Source: Myrica gale
Taxonomy: Eukaryota; Streptophyta; Magnoliopsida; Fagales; Myricaceae
NCBI GenBank assembly: GCA_963930655.1
Contig: OZ005620.1
Coordinates: forward strand, 21,801,501-21,865,500
DNA length: 64,000 nt
Direction: 5' to 3'
The position numbers and the translations under genes are program-made. The notes under the pieces were generated by a model that saw only the letters and a list, made by a program, of their open reading frames with translations, was not told the origin of the DNA and ran no database searches. Shown here piece after piece: positions 12,909-23,068 of this stretch (position 1 is the stretch's first letter; each line of letters opens with the position of its first letter).

Positions 12909-14264
12909 TGTAATACCCGGCCCGAAAAATGTGTAAGTGATTAATTTGAATTTTAAATGAAGAGATAGTACTTAATCTTGTGTTTGATTTTTGGATAGAG
13001 GTTGAATTGTATTTTTGAATTTAAAGGTGCTGAAATGGAGATGTGATCTATATTTGAATTTAAAGGTTTGAATATAGATTTGATCTTGAGTTTGAATTTA
13101 AAGGAGATGTGATCGATATTTGAATTTAAAGGTTTGAATATAGATTTGATCTTGAGTTTGAATTTAAAGGTTAAGATATAGATAAAGATTATTCTTATAT
13201 TTGAATTTGAAAGATATGGATAAAGATCTTATGTTTGAATTTAAAAGTGATGGATAAATGTATGTTTGAATTTTAAAGTTGCAGAGATTGAGCCTAATAA
13301 ATAGTTGCAGAGAATGTTTATTAGAGACCAAAATTTGGATTGAGGTGGTGCTACTAGTTTCTGAGAGAGATTGTTCGTCAATTATTAAAGAAGATTTAAG
13401 GATTGGTTAAATGTTCGAGGTAAGTGGTTATTCAATGGAATTTTTAAACGTGTACCGTATTTTTATATGGTTTTGATGTAAGTGATTCTTCAATGAGATT
13501 TTAAACGTGTACCGTATTTTTTATGGTTTCGATGTATTATTTGGGGAATTGAACAAATTTTGGGTAAAATGAGATTGTTAAATTTTCGTGAAACTCAATT
13601 GAAATATTTATAACTTGTTTTGGTGAGCATACTGTGAAAATTATCCTTGCGCTGGTGATACATCTTTATGGTCTGTGTGACCAATTTGATATCCCTCGTA
13701 GTATTTGGAGGTCTTTGTGGCCTAGAAGTCTGTGTGACCATTGATGATTTCCCTATATTGCGCGGCCTTCGATATTTTTGTTACAACTTGTATTTTTGGA
13801 TTTGGTATGACTCACAATGTTTTATTTTGGATTTCAGTTATTGTGATAAAATTATCTTTTCCCCAACCTCCACTGACTTGCTACTTATTGAGCTAGTCGT
13901 AGCTCACCCCTTATTCTCATATTTTTTCAGGGTTGGCAAAATTAGAGAAGTTCGAGGAGTTTCAGATAGATTTGGGTTTCGAAGACGTGTTTTGCAAGAG
14001 TACTTTTGAAGATTAATGTTGGAGAATTCGATATTGTATTATTTTGGGAGATCTTCATCGATATTGGAAATATCAGATATGCTAATGTAAATTTTAGGGA
14101 TTGGATTGATATTTTTGGGTTTTTTACGGTTTATGAATATTTTGTTGAGGTTGTACAAAATTAGTTTTGAAATATTAGGGCCTAGATAAATGATTATTCA
14201 TGGCGAAAATTTTTTATTTTATACGGAAATTCATCCGTATGGAGTTTGGACTCGGGGCGTTACA
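12909..14264 (+). mobile_element. Solo LTR, probably Ty3/Gypsy type
   Basis: A 1356-bp sequence starting TGTAATACCC and ending GGGGCGTTACA, so the ends are complementary TG...CA type. It is flanked by the 5-bp direct repeat GTGCA (12904-12908 and 14265-14269). No second LTR or internal coding domain is attached, as expected after LTR-LTR recombination. Short internal repeats of a TTTGAATTTAAAGG-like unit lie at about 13010-13270. The TGTAAYRCCC end resembles plant Gypsy LTRs, but the family is an inference. Confidence 0.85.
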
Positions 14265-14269
14265 GTGCA

Positions 14270-14554
14270 TGTATCTTCCACCCCCCAACCCACCTCCATA
14301 GCAGTACTCTGAAGATATTTATCTACTATTATTGCAGGATAGGCAATTACTTGCTTTGCTTGTTAATTTTCTCGTCTTGCAAACAACAAGGGAGGGGAAA
14401 AAAAAGCTTAACAAAAGAAACAGATCACGTACCAACTTACTCTTTATTAACGTAGATTCCTCTCATGATTCCATTTACGTTTCTTTACAATCTATAACTT
14501 TTCAGTGGGTGTATTTATTTTACTAATCCTGTCAGGCAGGAACATATCAATAGC
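14270..14554. other. Host spacer between solo LTR and LINE
   Basis: 285 bp of pre-insertion host sequence. No exon was recognised, although it lies where the rest of the decayed minus-strand gene would be expected. Confidence 0.4.
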
Positions 14555-14572
14555 GAACAGGTTTTATAATTC

Positions 14573-14742
14573 TATATGGTCTCCAATTAGATCTCTAGCC
14601 GACAGCCACTCACCCGAACCATTCTTCATGAATTCAATTGCATTTCGGCGTCTACGAATCACCGTAGAGAGATGAAAAAATTTTGTACTAAGATCTCGAG
14701 TAGTAGTGGCTGTCGGCTAAAGATCTAATTAGAGACCATATA
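14573..14742. repeat. Inverted repeat at the LINE 5' end
   Basis: Arms 14573-14610 and 14705-14742 are near-perfect inverted copies around AGTGGCTGTCGGCTA and AGATCTAATT. The arms and loop read as ORF2 sequence, so this is best explained by LINE 5' inversion rather than by a separate MITE. Confidence 0.85.
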
Positions 14743-15030
14743 ATGGGCTATTTCCAAAGCCTGTTTTCGTCTAATGGCCCTTCTATTCCTGTGGATCTGG
14801 AAGGGTTGATCACTCACCAACAAGACCCTATGGATTGCTCTTGCCTTTGTGAGATACCAAGTATGGAGGAGATCAAGGCAGCTGTGTGGAGTATTGGCCC
14901 TCATAAAAGCCCTGATAGAATGACTGGACTCTTTTTCAAACAATACCGGGACATCGTTGGGGAGGATGTCTCCAAGATGGTGTTGGATTTTTTCAGCCGT
15001 GGGTTCATGCTTTCAGCTCTTAATCACTCT

Positions 15031-16284
15031 TGTGAGTCCTAGTTTAAGGATTAAGGCAACCCAAGAGGGGGGGTTGAATTGGTTTTCTAAACTTTTCGAT
15101 ATTAACCCCCCAAAACCGTGTTTGCAAAGTAAATACTAATTTAGCACAAGTATAATGATATAACAAGTATGTAAGTGCTAAATGTAAAGAGTAGGGATAG
15201 AGAAAGCAAACACATGATTTTTTAGGTGGTTCGGCAAACCCGCCTACATCCACCCCTCAAGCTCCTTTACCGAGCCTTGAGGTTTTCCACTATCTTCCAA
15301 TAACTTTTACACACTAGCTTTCGGGTGCTAGTGAGTCGTACAAGTGTTTTTCCGGGATCAACATTCAAACCCTCCCAAGTGGTTTTTCTGGCTCACCACT
15401 CACAACCTCACCAAGCTTGAGATATACACTCTCAAAGCTTCTTCTTTAGTGAACAACCTCACTAAAGGAAACACCTCTATTGGATAGGTAGATGGAAGAA
15501 CAAAAACTCTCTTGATAGAGTAGATATGAAAATGGAAGCTCTATCTCTTTATTCACACAAAGACAAGGATATGAAAATGTGTATTGTGTGAATGCTATGA
15601 GAAATATAGAATAGGAAGGTTTAGAATATTTCTCAAGTAGTAGAAATGATATGTGGTCGTTGGGTTGTCATTTTAGACGAAATGAAGGTGTATTTATAGG
15701 CCACATATGAAAACTAGCCGTTTATAGCCGTTGGAAGTTTTTGCTAAAACGAGCCGATCGACCGCTTCAAGTTACTGTTACTCCAATGGTCATATTGTTA
15801 GAAGCTCAACGACTCTTTTTTCAAAACCAACCGGTCGACCGCTACACGAGGCGGTCGAAGTACCGGTCGACCGCTTGAACAACCGGTCGACCTCCTCAAC
15901 TTAAGGTTTTTGACCACTTTTAAACACCCAATTTTGAAGACATACTTTCCATAAGTATATGAAGGTTTGGAGGTTTGATTGAGATGTTTTGAAACCTATA
16001 AAAACATTTTAATCTTTCAAACAAAACTTAAAACGATTTATGCATGTTTTGAAAGATATACAAATGCGTGATTCAAATCCTTGTCAAATGTGAAATAAAG
16101 AGTTATAAGGATTATACCCTAAGGTCTTAAATCTTCACTTTAAGCTCCTTGCATCTTCTTGTTCTTCTTTCTTCAAGGTTTGACTCTTTTCGTCAAGTTG
16201 TTTTTGTCTTTGAAGATGTCCATTTTGTAAACTTCATCCATTTATTGAAATCATCAAAATCTCGATTGTGCACAAAAATCAACA
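15031..16284. mobile_element. Solo LTR inserted in the LINE
   Basis: A 1254-bp insertion starting TGTGAGTCCTAG and ending AAATCAACA (TG...CA), flanked by the 5-bp direct repeat ACTCT (15026-15030 and 16285-16289). It splits the LINE reading frame between LSALNH and FITLLPKID. It is non-coding and contains GGTTCGGCAAACCCGCCTAC and several GGTCGACCG motifs near 15.83-15.90 kb. The TG...CA ends, 5-bp duplication and absence of internal domains indicate a solo LTR or a non-autonomous LTR element; the family is not resolved. Confidence 0.75.
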
Positions 16285-18942
16285 ACTCTTTTATCACTCT
16301 TCTACCTAAGATTGATCATCCGACAGAAATTGTCCATTACAGGCCTATTAATTTATGCAATGTGGCTTATAAGATCATCTCCAAAATCCTTGCCAGTCGG
16401 TTGAAAAAGTTTTTGCCAAGTATGATCTCTCCTATGCAATCTACTTTTGTACAAGGTCGAGTGATCCAAGAAAATTCTATCCTTAGGCATTAAGTTTTTC
16501 ATATGCTTCGTAGTAAGCGAAAAGGGGGTCAATTCATGGCCATCCGTGCTGACATTGAAAAAGCTTACGACCGTATGGAGTGGCAGCTTATCGTTCGGGC
16601 CTTGGAATGTTTTGGTTTCCCGCAACAGTTTATTCATTGGATCTATCAGTGCATGTCGTCCGTCTCCTACTCTATTTTGCTCAATGGATCTCCTTATGGC
16701 TATTTCAAGCCTTCAAGAGGCCTCCGACAAGGAGATCCCATCTCTCCTTTGTTGTTTATTATTGGTTCAGAAGTGTTTTCCCGTATGCTTTCCAGGGAGG
16801 AGCAACACGGGCGGTTACATGGCATTCGTATTGGGAGAGGAGTCCCTGCAATCTCTCATCTGCTTTATGCGGATGACCTTTTGATTTTTTGCAAAGCTGA
16901 TTCTAATGAAGCACAAGTCATTGATGATTGTTTAAACCGCTATGGGGGTTAGTTTGGGCAACGACTTAACCTTCGCAAGTCAACTGTTTCTTTTAGCCGC
17001 AACACTCTCCCTAGAACTGCCCAAGATATTTGCAGTATTCTTCAGCTTCCTCGTCAGGATCACGTGGAAAACACTTGGGGTTGCCAGTGATTATTTCCCG
17101 AAACAAGAATGATCAGTTCAAAGTCATTTGTGAGAGAGTTAAACAACGCCTTGAGGGCTGGCAGATGCGTTCTTTATCCCAGGCGGGTCGGTTGGTCCTC
17201 CTTCGTTCTGTGGCTTCTTCCATTCCTGCGTACTCTATGGCTCACCTGCTTCTGCCAAAAACCATTTGTTCTCGTTTAGACGCTATGATGCGCCAGTTTT
17301 GGTGGGGTTTCCATGATGATGGGCAACGACACCTTTATCTTAAATCATGGGCTTCTCTTTGTCGTCCAAAACCTTGCGGTGGGATTGGTCTTAACCTTAT
17401 GTGGGATCTTAACCGTGCCCAACTCACTAAAGTAGCTTGGCAGATTCAGTCTCGGCTTGATAAGCCTTGGGTCCACATCATTCGTGCAAAATATATCCGA
17501 CATTCTTTTTTATGGGAGGAGCATCCGAAACCTAGAGCTTCTTGGTTTTGGCGGGGTATTACTCGGGTTGCTCCTTTGTTGGAAGCAGGCACGAGTTTTC
17601 AAGTTGGTGGTGGGGACTCTATTAATATGTGGACTGACCCCTGGATTTTACTTCCCCACCCTCACCCTCCTACTCCTCGGCTTGGTCACTGGTCGTCTGC
17701 TGGTGCGGGGTTGGTTGCCTCGTTGCTTATCCCTTCAACCTGGATGTGGAATGTTGACTTGGTTCGAGAGCTGTTTGTGGCAGAGGATGCAACTTGGATT
17801 CTTAAGCACTGTATTCCTTCGGCTAACCTTGGGGATCGTTTTATCTGGACCCCGAAAAAAAGGGTGTTTTTTCAGTTAAATCGACCTACTCTCTCTTGGA
17901 CTCTCATGCGCTTCAGTCTCCACTTCCTATCCCTGCTGAGGATTGGAAGAAAATTTGGTCAGTCCCTTTACAAGATCGTCTAAAGCTCTTCTTATGGAAG
18001 GTCACCTGGAATATTTTACCATGTAAGACTCGCACCTGTTGGTTGGATGCACCGCGGGACGAGGAGCTATCGTGCACTTTTTGTCACTCTGTCCCGGAGA
18101 CCCTCGAGCACCTCTTTTTTGGTTATCCTGTTGCCTGTGTTGGTTGGATGGAGTCTCCTTGGACTCTCAATATTCGCACCGTGAGTCCTCGGCCTATTGC
18201 GGATTGGATTAGCACTATCCTTCATGCAGATGAGGTATTGGGTCTTCCGTCTACTGTTCTTCATAAATTTATTTTATTTGCTGCGGTGCTTATGGATTCT
18301 ATTTGGTATTCACGAAACCAACTCTGTCATCATGGTGCCCAGTTTGACCCTTCGGCTTTTGTTACTATTGTTCATTCCGTTTTTCATGAACATTCTATGG
18401 CATGGGCAGAGGTTAATTGTCGTGTTGTTCCTTCTGTGTTTTGGTGCCCCCCGCCGGACCTTCCTCGGTGTTTACTGCGTCAGTGTGCAGGAATGATGAA
18501 GGATTTTTACTCTTTGCTTGGATAAAGAGCTTTCCTCCTAGCGGCTCCCTTGTGGGCGAGGCAAGATCAGCTCTGTTTGCTGTTCAGGAGGCTACTTTCT
18601 TACAGCAGGATAAAGTGATTTTTGAGGGAGATTCCTTATCTATGATTGAGGCGATTAACAACCGAACCTCCACTCTTGATTGGCCTATTCGCTCGTTTAT
18701 TTCTAATATCATTAGTTTGAGTAATGATCATGGTTCTTGGTCCTTTAAGCATGTTAGACGTAATGAGAATGTTGTTGCCCATAATATTGCCAAATGGGCG
18801 TTAGAGGAAAATTTGATTGGGTCTATTCCCATTGATGTAATCCCTGCTACTTTGTATTCTAGTGATAACCCAAGGTTTCCTCTTTGAGTTATGCTGGGTG
18901 TTTTGTTGTTTATCTAGAAAAAAAAGAACAGGTTTTATAATT

Positions 18943-19140
18943 ACGAGAAAGAAGCATCAGATCCAAGGCTAAGGCTTTAAGCAATGTCAGTGCAGATACT
19001 AGCTTGTTGCCGGCTAAGTCAACTGTCTGCCGGGCAATCGCCCCAAAGCAGTGCCCTACAGAATCTTACTTAAACAACCCATTAATTACTGAAAGAATCA
19101 AAACTGTTCTCATAAGGATCATGTTACTTATACTTTCACT
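18943..19140. other. Host spacer between LINE and 83-bp repeat
   Basis: 198 bp of pre-insertion host DNA. It should lie in the intron or next exon of the decayed minus-strand gene. I could not match it to a coding sequence. Confidence 0.35.
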
Positions 19141-19223
19141 TCCAGGAATCAAAAAGTGGAACAAATGAAACTATTAATGATAGAGATCAAGTGCACTCAC
19201 TGTAGTTTGTGGATCAAGAACAG
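19141..19223 (-). repeat. 83-bp direct repeat, copy 2
   Basis: Partner of 12780-12862. This copy is joined to the remaining exon of the decayed gene. The exon/intron boundary (ACTACA|GTGAGT on the minus strand) falls at 19201/19200. Confidence 0.9.
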
Positions 19224-20150
19224 GTTCACGCAGTATCTCAACAAGTTAGCAACCATAGACAAGCTGTTGGAAGTCCCACATTGCTAGAGAAACTAGTCAA
19301 TGTGCTCTTTATAAGGTTGTGATATCCCTCACTCCTCAAGGCGTCTTTTGGAGTTGAGTTAGGCCCACCTTTCACATATTGTGTAAATTCTAATATGGTA
19401 TCAGAGCAATATTCCTAGTTTGTGGTCTCACCGTCACCCGTTTCCACGTGTTGTCTTGGATGTCCTCCTGCCACACGTGAGGGAGCGTGTTAGAAGTCCC
19501 ACATTGCTAGAAAAACTAGTCAATGTGCTCTTTATAAGGTTGTGACATCCCTCACTCCTTAAGGCGTCTATTGGAGTTGAGTTAGACCCACCTTTCACAT
19601 ATTGTGTAAATTCTAATACAAGCCTCCAAAACTCAAAAGGAATGTGCAGACTGAACATGTAAAAAGCCATTGTGCTCCATATATTCCCACTGTCCCAAGG
19701 AATATCCCTTGCCATTGTTGCCAGCACCGAGAAGCCCTATAATACAAAATCACAAAAACCTCATTCCCAAAATAAAATCAATAGACACCGAACTGAGAAG
19801 GTGTAATTACAAAAATTTCATTCGGCAATTCTATTCTATTCGACAATCTAGAAAGGTATCCACGGGACTACGATACTAAAGAAATTCTAAAATTAACCAT
19901 TGAATCCCAAACCCCTAATTTCCACATCTCATTCGGCAGTTTACACAATTACACATCCCCATTTCATTCGGCAATTCTATTGAATCCCAAATCCCCAATT
20001 TCACAAAATCTTCGACTCTCAAATCACAATTTCATAAAATATGTTAAAATATGTACCTGGTGCGGCGGACTTGTGGACAACGCTGCAACGGGCGGCGCCA
20101 CGGCTGGGCTGGGTCACGGGACTCGGCTAAGATTCTGAGAAGTTAAACCT
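19201..20150 (-). pseudogene. CPBP (CAAX-protease-like) gene fragment, interrupted by a TRIM element
   Basis: Minus-strand relic. A leader-like exon lies at about 20150-20057 with donor CAG|GTACAT. An intron ends TATTATAG|GGCTTC, and a second exon runs from 19736 to 19201. The second exon encodes GFSVLATMARDIPWDSG, then IWSTMAFYMFSLHIPF, then in shifted frames FGGLSMVANLL and EPVLDPQTT. I recognise this as the N-terminal region of plastid CPBP/CAAX amino-terminal protease-family membrane proteins; the assignment comes from memory of the family. A 354-bp TRIM with its target duplication splits the exon, and a frameshift separates the last two peptide blocks. The later exons with the protease core are not visible, so the gene is dead here. 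Confidence 0.6.
19265..19618 (+). mobile_element. TRIM retrotransposon (complete miniature LTR element)
   Basis: Looks structurally whole. Two 131-bp LTRs (19265-19395 and 19488-19618) begin TGTTRGAAGTCCCACATTGC and end TTCTAATA. A methionine-tRNA-type primer-binding site TGGTATCAGAGC (19396-19407) directly follows the left LTR, and a purine-rich GAGGGAGCG precedes the right LTR. The 5-bp target duplication is CAAGC (19260-19264 and 19619-19623). There is no coding capacity, as usual for TRIMs. The LTRs differ at about 6 of 131 positions, suggesting an age of very roughly one to a few million years under usual plant rates. Confidence 0.93.
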
Positions 20151-20159
20151 TGAGAGAGA

Positions 20160-20600
20160 GGGAGAAAGATCGAGCAAGAGGGGAGGTGTTTTATTAAAAT
20201 AGGAGTGGAACATACGGTTTCATCCTTGTTTTAATTAATTTTAGCAGAGGGTGAAACCCTCTCTAGAAGTAGATTCACTCTCTGCTTATAAAAAATAAAA
20301 AAGTATGATCAAATTGGTGTCGGGGCCGAGACCAACCAATTGAAAAATAAAATAAAACAAAAAATTGAAGTAAAATCTGGAGCAATGGGCAGCGACAAGC
20401 GACCGCCCATCATGGAAGGAAGGGTGTAAAATAAGGGATTCGAACTGCCCGGCAAAAGTTTTATTCGTGTGAAAAATAAGAGAGTTCTTTACCATTAGAG
20501 TTCTGTGTTTCTTTCCATGTCGAGTGGGCTGATATTCACCATTTTGGTCTTTAAATGCACTGTTGGTAGATTCCAAAAACCATTAATTCACTTCCTTGTC
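20160..20600. other. Spacer upstream of the CPBP-like relic
   Basis: Should contain the promoter side of the minus-strand relic. It includes a GA-rich stretch at about 20150-20180. No gene or RNA gene recognised. Confidence 0.35.
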
Positions 20601-21001
20601 TTTGCTTACTAGGAGACCATGCAGACACGTTGTGGACCAAATCTCCCTCTGTGCTAGCTTTCCAGATAACAACCCTAGAGTTCCAAATCTACCTATGAAA
20701 TAGTCCTCACTGCAAAGTAATTTTTTGTTTTCGCCCCTTCTGGCACAAAGTAATTCAGCTGGGGCATTTGTTTCTTTGACTGATGTCGAGGACATTGCAC
20801 TTAAAGGCCGGCTCTCCACACTAGTACGGAAAAGAGGACTTCAGAAACGTTCGTAGCATTGGAACTCCAGGACTCAAAGGCGATTTTGAGGCGGAATTAC
20901 CGGCGGACATGGCTTTATGGTGAAGTGTCTGCTCCCGATGATGCTCTGAGGCTCTCTCTTTCGAATACTGGACTAGAACACTATTTGATGTTCTCGGAGT
21001 C

Positions 21002-21085
21002 AGGGGCGGCTCTAAGGTAATTTGGGCCTTAAGGCGAGACCCCAAAAATGAGGCCTTAGGCTGCCTGTGCTTAGAGCCGGCACCG
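21002..21085. mobile_element. Tiny hAT-like MITE relic
   Basis: Starts CAGGGGCGGCTCTAAGG and ends near CTTAGAGCCGGC, so GGCTCTAAG and CTTAGAGCC form terminal inverted repeats about 80 bp apart. The CAGGGGCGG start is typical of a common plant hAT MITE group. A target duplication is not clear. Confidence 0.45.
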
Positions 21086-21092
21086 GATGTTG

Positions 21093-21151
21093 TAGTGGCT
21101 CGAGTCAATATGGACCAGGGAGACTCGAAGTAAAGGCCGTAACCTTGAATA
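21093..21151 (+). pseudogene. Shard of a WRKY gene, exon 6 homologue
   Basis: About 59 bp align with the intact WRKY gene at about 11722-11780 at roughly 85% identity: TAGTGGCTCGAGTCAATA versus TAGTGGCTTGAGTCAATA, then AAAGGCCGTAA versus GAAGGCCGTAA. The source encodes [19 protein letters not shown]. No other WRKY sequence is seen nearby, so this is an isolated decayed fragment. Confidence 0.65.
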
Positions 21152-22082
21152 TTTCCTCTTTTTACTTTGAAGACATGCATACGTTGTGTACCAAATCTCC
21201 ATCTTTGCTAGTTTTCCAGTATCAGCCCTTTAGAGTTCCAAATCTACCAAAGAATTCCTTACTGCGAAGTAATTGTTTCCTTTTTGTGGTACAAAGTAGT
21301 AGTTTTGTGCTGTAGGACTACATACTTATACCTTTTCACCTCGTGCGTTTGTCTCTTTGACTGATTTCGTACTGCCAAACAGAGTTCAGTAGAGGCAGAA
21401 GAAACAGAGAGAGTTGAGAGGAGGGGAGAAAGACATGCATTCTGTGTGGGTCTTCCTGAAGGACACCGTCAACTGTGGAGTTAAGGTGACTGATGTCGTT
21501 GGACGGACCCGAACATGTGGAAATAGTAGGAGTTATTGCACTGAAAAGGATAGCCTGGGCTTTGAGTCTGTTCGTAACTCGGGAACTCCACTACACAAAG
21601 TGACTTTGAGGCAGAACCACGCACGGACATTGCTCTATGGTATGTGTCTGCTCCCCATGATGCTCTGTGGGTTTCCATCTCATACTGGACTGTAATACTT
21701 AAAAAAAAATAACAAACAAAAAGAGATTGTAGTACCTTTAAGTTGCCTGCTACGAAAAGAGATTGCAGTACATTGATGCATTTTGATAGTTTACGGGTTA
21801 AATGTAACAACAATTTTCATAGTTCAGACCTATAAATTAACTTTTGGTTAAAAGTTGGGAGGTCAAAATTGAAGATTGCACCAACTGGGAATAGCTCAGA
21901 CCAAAGCACACGATCCAACTCAAACAGCTTACATCAAAGAGCTTGTACTAGGCTACAACTAGCTAAAACCAAAATTATGAATACTGAATTTGATGCATAT
22001 TCTTCTTTCTTACCAGACCACAGTTTGTATCTAAGATCGTCAGATATCACACCGGGTCAGTTAAAAAATGGCACAATAGACT

Positions 22083-23068
22083 AGTCATTTCGCCCACTGG
22101 AGCCTGGATCAAGTGCGCCTTGAACCAGTCAATTCCCTCACTCAAACTGCCAAATTATCTCGACTCAAGAATAACTCTGACCCCTTCCTCTTGTGCAAGC
22201 CGCTTGACCTAATAATCAAGACTAAAACTGATTTTAAGCTACACCTGCTTAATCCCTATTTGGAAAGCAACACACCTACAATCATTTATCATCTAGAGTT
22301 GTTGAGGCATGTCAGCACAAAAGAGGAGAGAGAGATTGTTGAGGCAGATTTGATCCATTTCTATATACGCTTCTGGATAGAGCTAGAAAATGCTGAAAAA
22401 GTTTTGAGTGTTTGTCCCTTGGCATGCATTCTTGTATTGTTATATCTTCGCTTGCCGTCTGTCAAACAGCACTCAACCTGGGAGACCCATCACGAAACAT
22501 TGTTGAGATGATCCTCCAAAGAGCGTCCATGAACCCCTCAAACCCATCAAGAAAGATCAAAACTGTCCTCAAGGTGAAGAACTCTGTAGAAGTACTTGAA
22601 AGGTTTGAAAAATATAGAGAAAAGGTGAAGAAGAAAGTGTACAACCAATACGAAACGCATCCGAGAAGCACAGTGGATGGGAACGAGCTGTTGCGCTTCT
22701 ACAGCACCACGATTGTCTGTTGCAGTGGAAAGTCGAAGAGAATCTACGAGTTCTGTAAAGATCCCACTTGTGATGTCTGCAGAATTATTCAATCTAACTT
22801 TGAGACAGATTACATCAGAAAATACGGAGTTCGTCTGAGTACAAGCAGCGAGGACTTGAGTGAGAACATGATTGCCACTGCGAGCGCGAAGAATATGAAA
22901 ATGGCAGTCATAGTTTGCAGGACAATTGCTGGGAGCATAGTTACTATGGGGGAAGGAGATAATGAAGATTTTGACTCAGTCGGAAGTGGACTGCTTTCCA
23001 ACTTAGAATGCTTGACAGTGCGAAATCCTCATGCTGTACTCCCCTGTTTCGTTGTAGTTTTTGACTGA
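22083..23068 (+). pseudogene. PARP-like plant protein gene (DGNELLRFY family), one frameshift and no clear start
   Basis: Resembles a plant family often labelled C2H2-like/PARP catalytic-fold proteins of unknown function. The 5' part (to about 22420) reads KTDFKLHLLNPYLESN, RHVSTKEEREIVEADLI and HFYIRFWIELENAEKVLSVC. The 3' part continues in another frame: LGMHSCI, GDPSRNIVEMILQRASMNP, KTVLKVKNSVEVLERFEKYR, VDGNELLRFYSTT, DPTCDVCRIIQSNF, VIVCRTIAGSIV and NPHAVLPCFVVVFD, ending at the stop at 23066-23068. The two frames meet at about 22412-22425, consistent with loss of one base (SVCPL|GMHSC). Upstream of 22113 the first frame is closed by a stop at 22077 and has no ATG, so the N-terminus is lost too. 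An assembly error at the single shift is possible, but the missing start favours a true pseudogene. Confidence 0.8.

Larger units (their letters stand above)
14572..18925 (+). mobile_element. L1-type LINE, 5'-truncated with 5' inversion, interrupted by a solo LTR
   Basis: Flanked by a perfect 17-bp target duplication GAACAGGTTTTATAATT (14555-14571 and 18926-18942) and ending in a short A tail. Only the second ORF is represented, in several frames. Reverse transcriptase: KAYDRMEW near 16555, GLRQGDPISPLL near 16720, YADD near 16870. Then a zinc-binding domain (CTFCHSVPETLEHLFF near 18075-18115) and a C-terminal RNase H domain (FEGDSLSMIEAI near 18630). The endonuclease part is missing. Bases 14572-14702 carry upstream ORF2 sequence in reverse orientation (minus-strand HLSTVIRRRRNAIEFMKN), followed by the forward copy from about 14703. 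About 38 bp are present in both orientations, the signature of twin-priming inversion. Internal stops and frameshifts show it is inactive. Without the inserted LTR the copy is about 3.1 kb. Confidence 0.92.
20613..21695. repeat. Diverged local duplication
   Basis: Segment A (about 20613-20977) and segment B (about 21168-21695) share colinear blocks. The first is ACGTTGTGKACCAAATCTCC through AGAGTTCCAAATCTACC. The second is a TTTGAGGCRGAA block through TACTGGACT (20889-20973 and 21602-21690). B has about 200 bp extra in the middle. I see no protein family in either copy. The spacer between them holds a miniature hAT-like element and a WRKY shard. Confidence 0.65.

Noticed and set aside
14573-14742. 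Inverted repeat considered as a MITE or miRNA precursor
   Set aside because: The loop and arms encode LINE ORF2 sequence, so 5' inversion during LINE insertion explains it.
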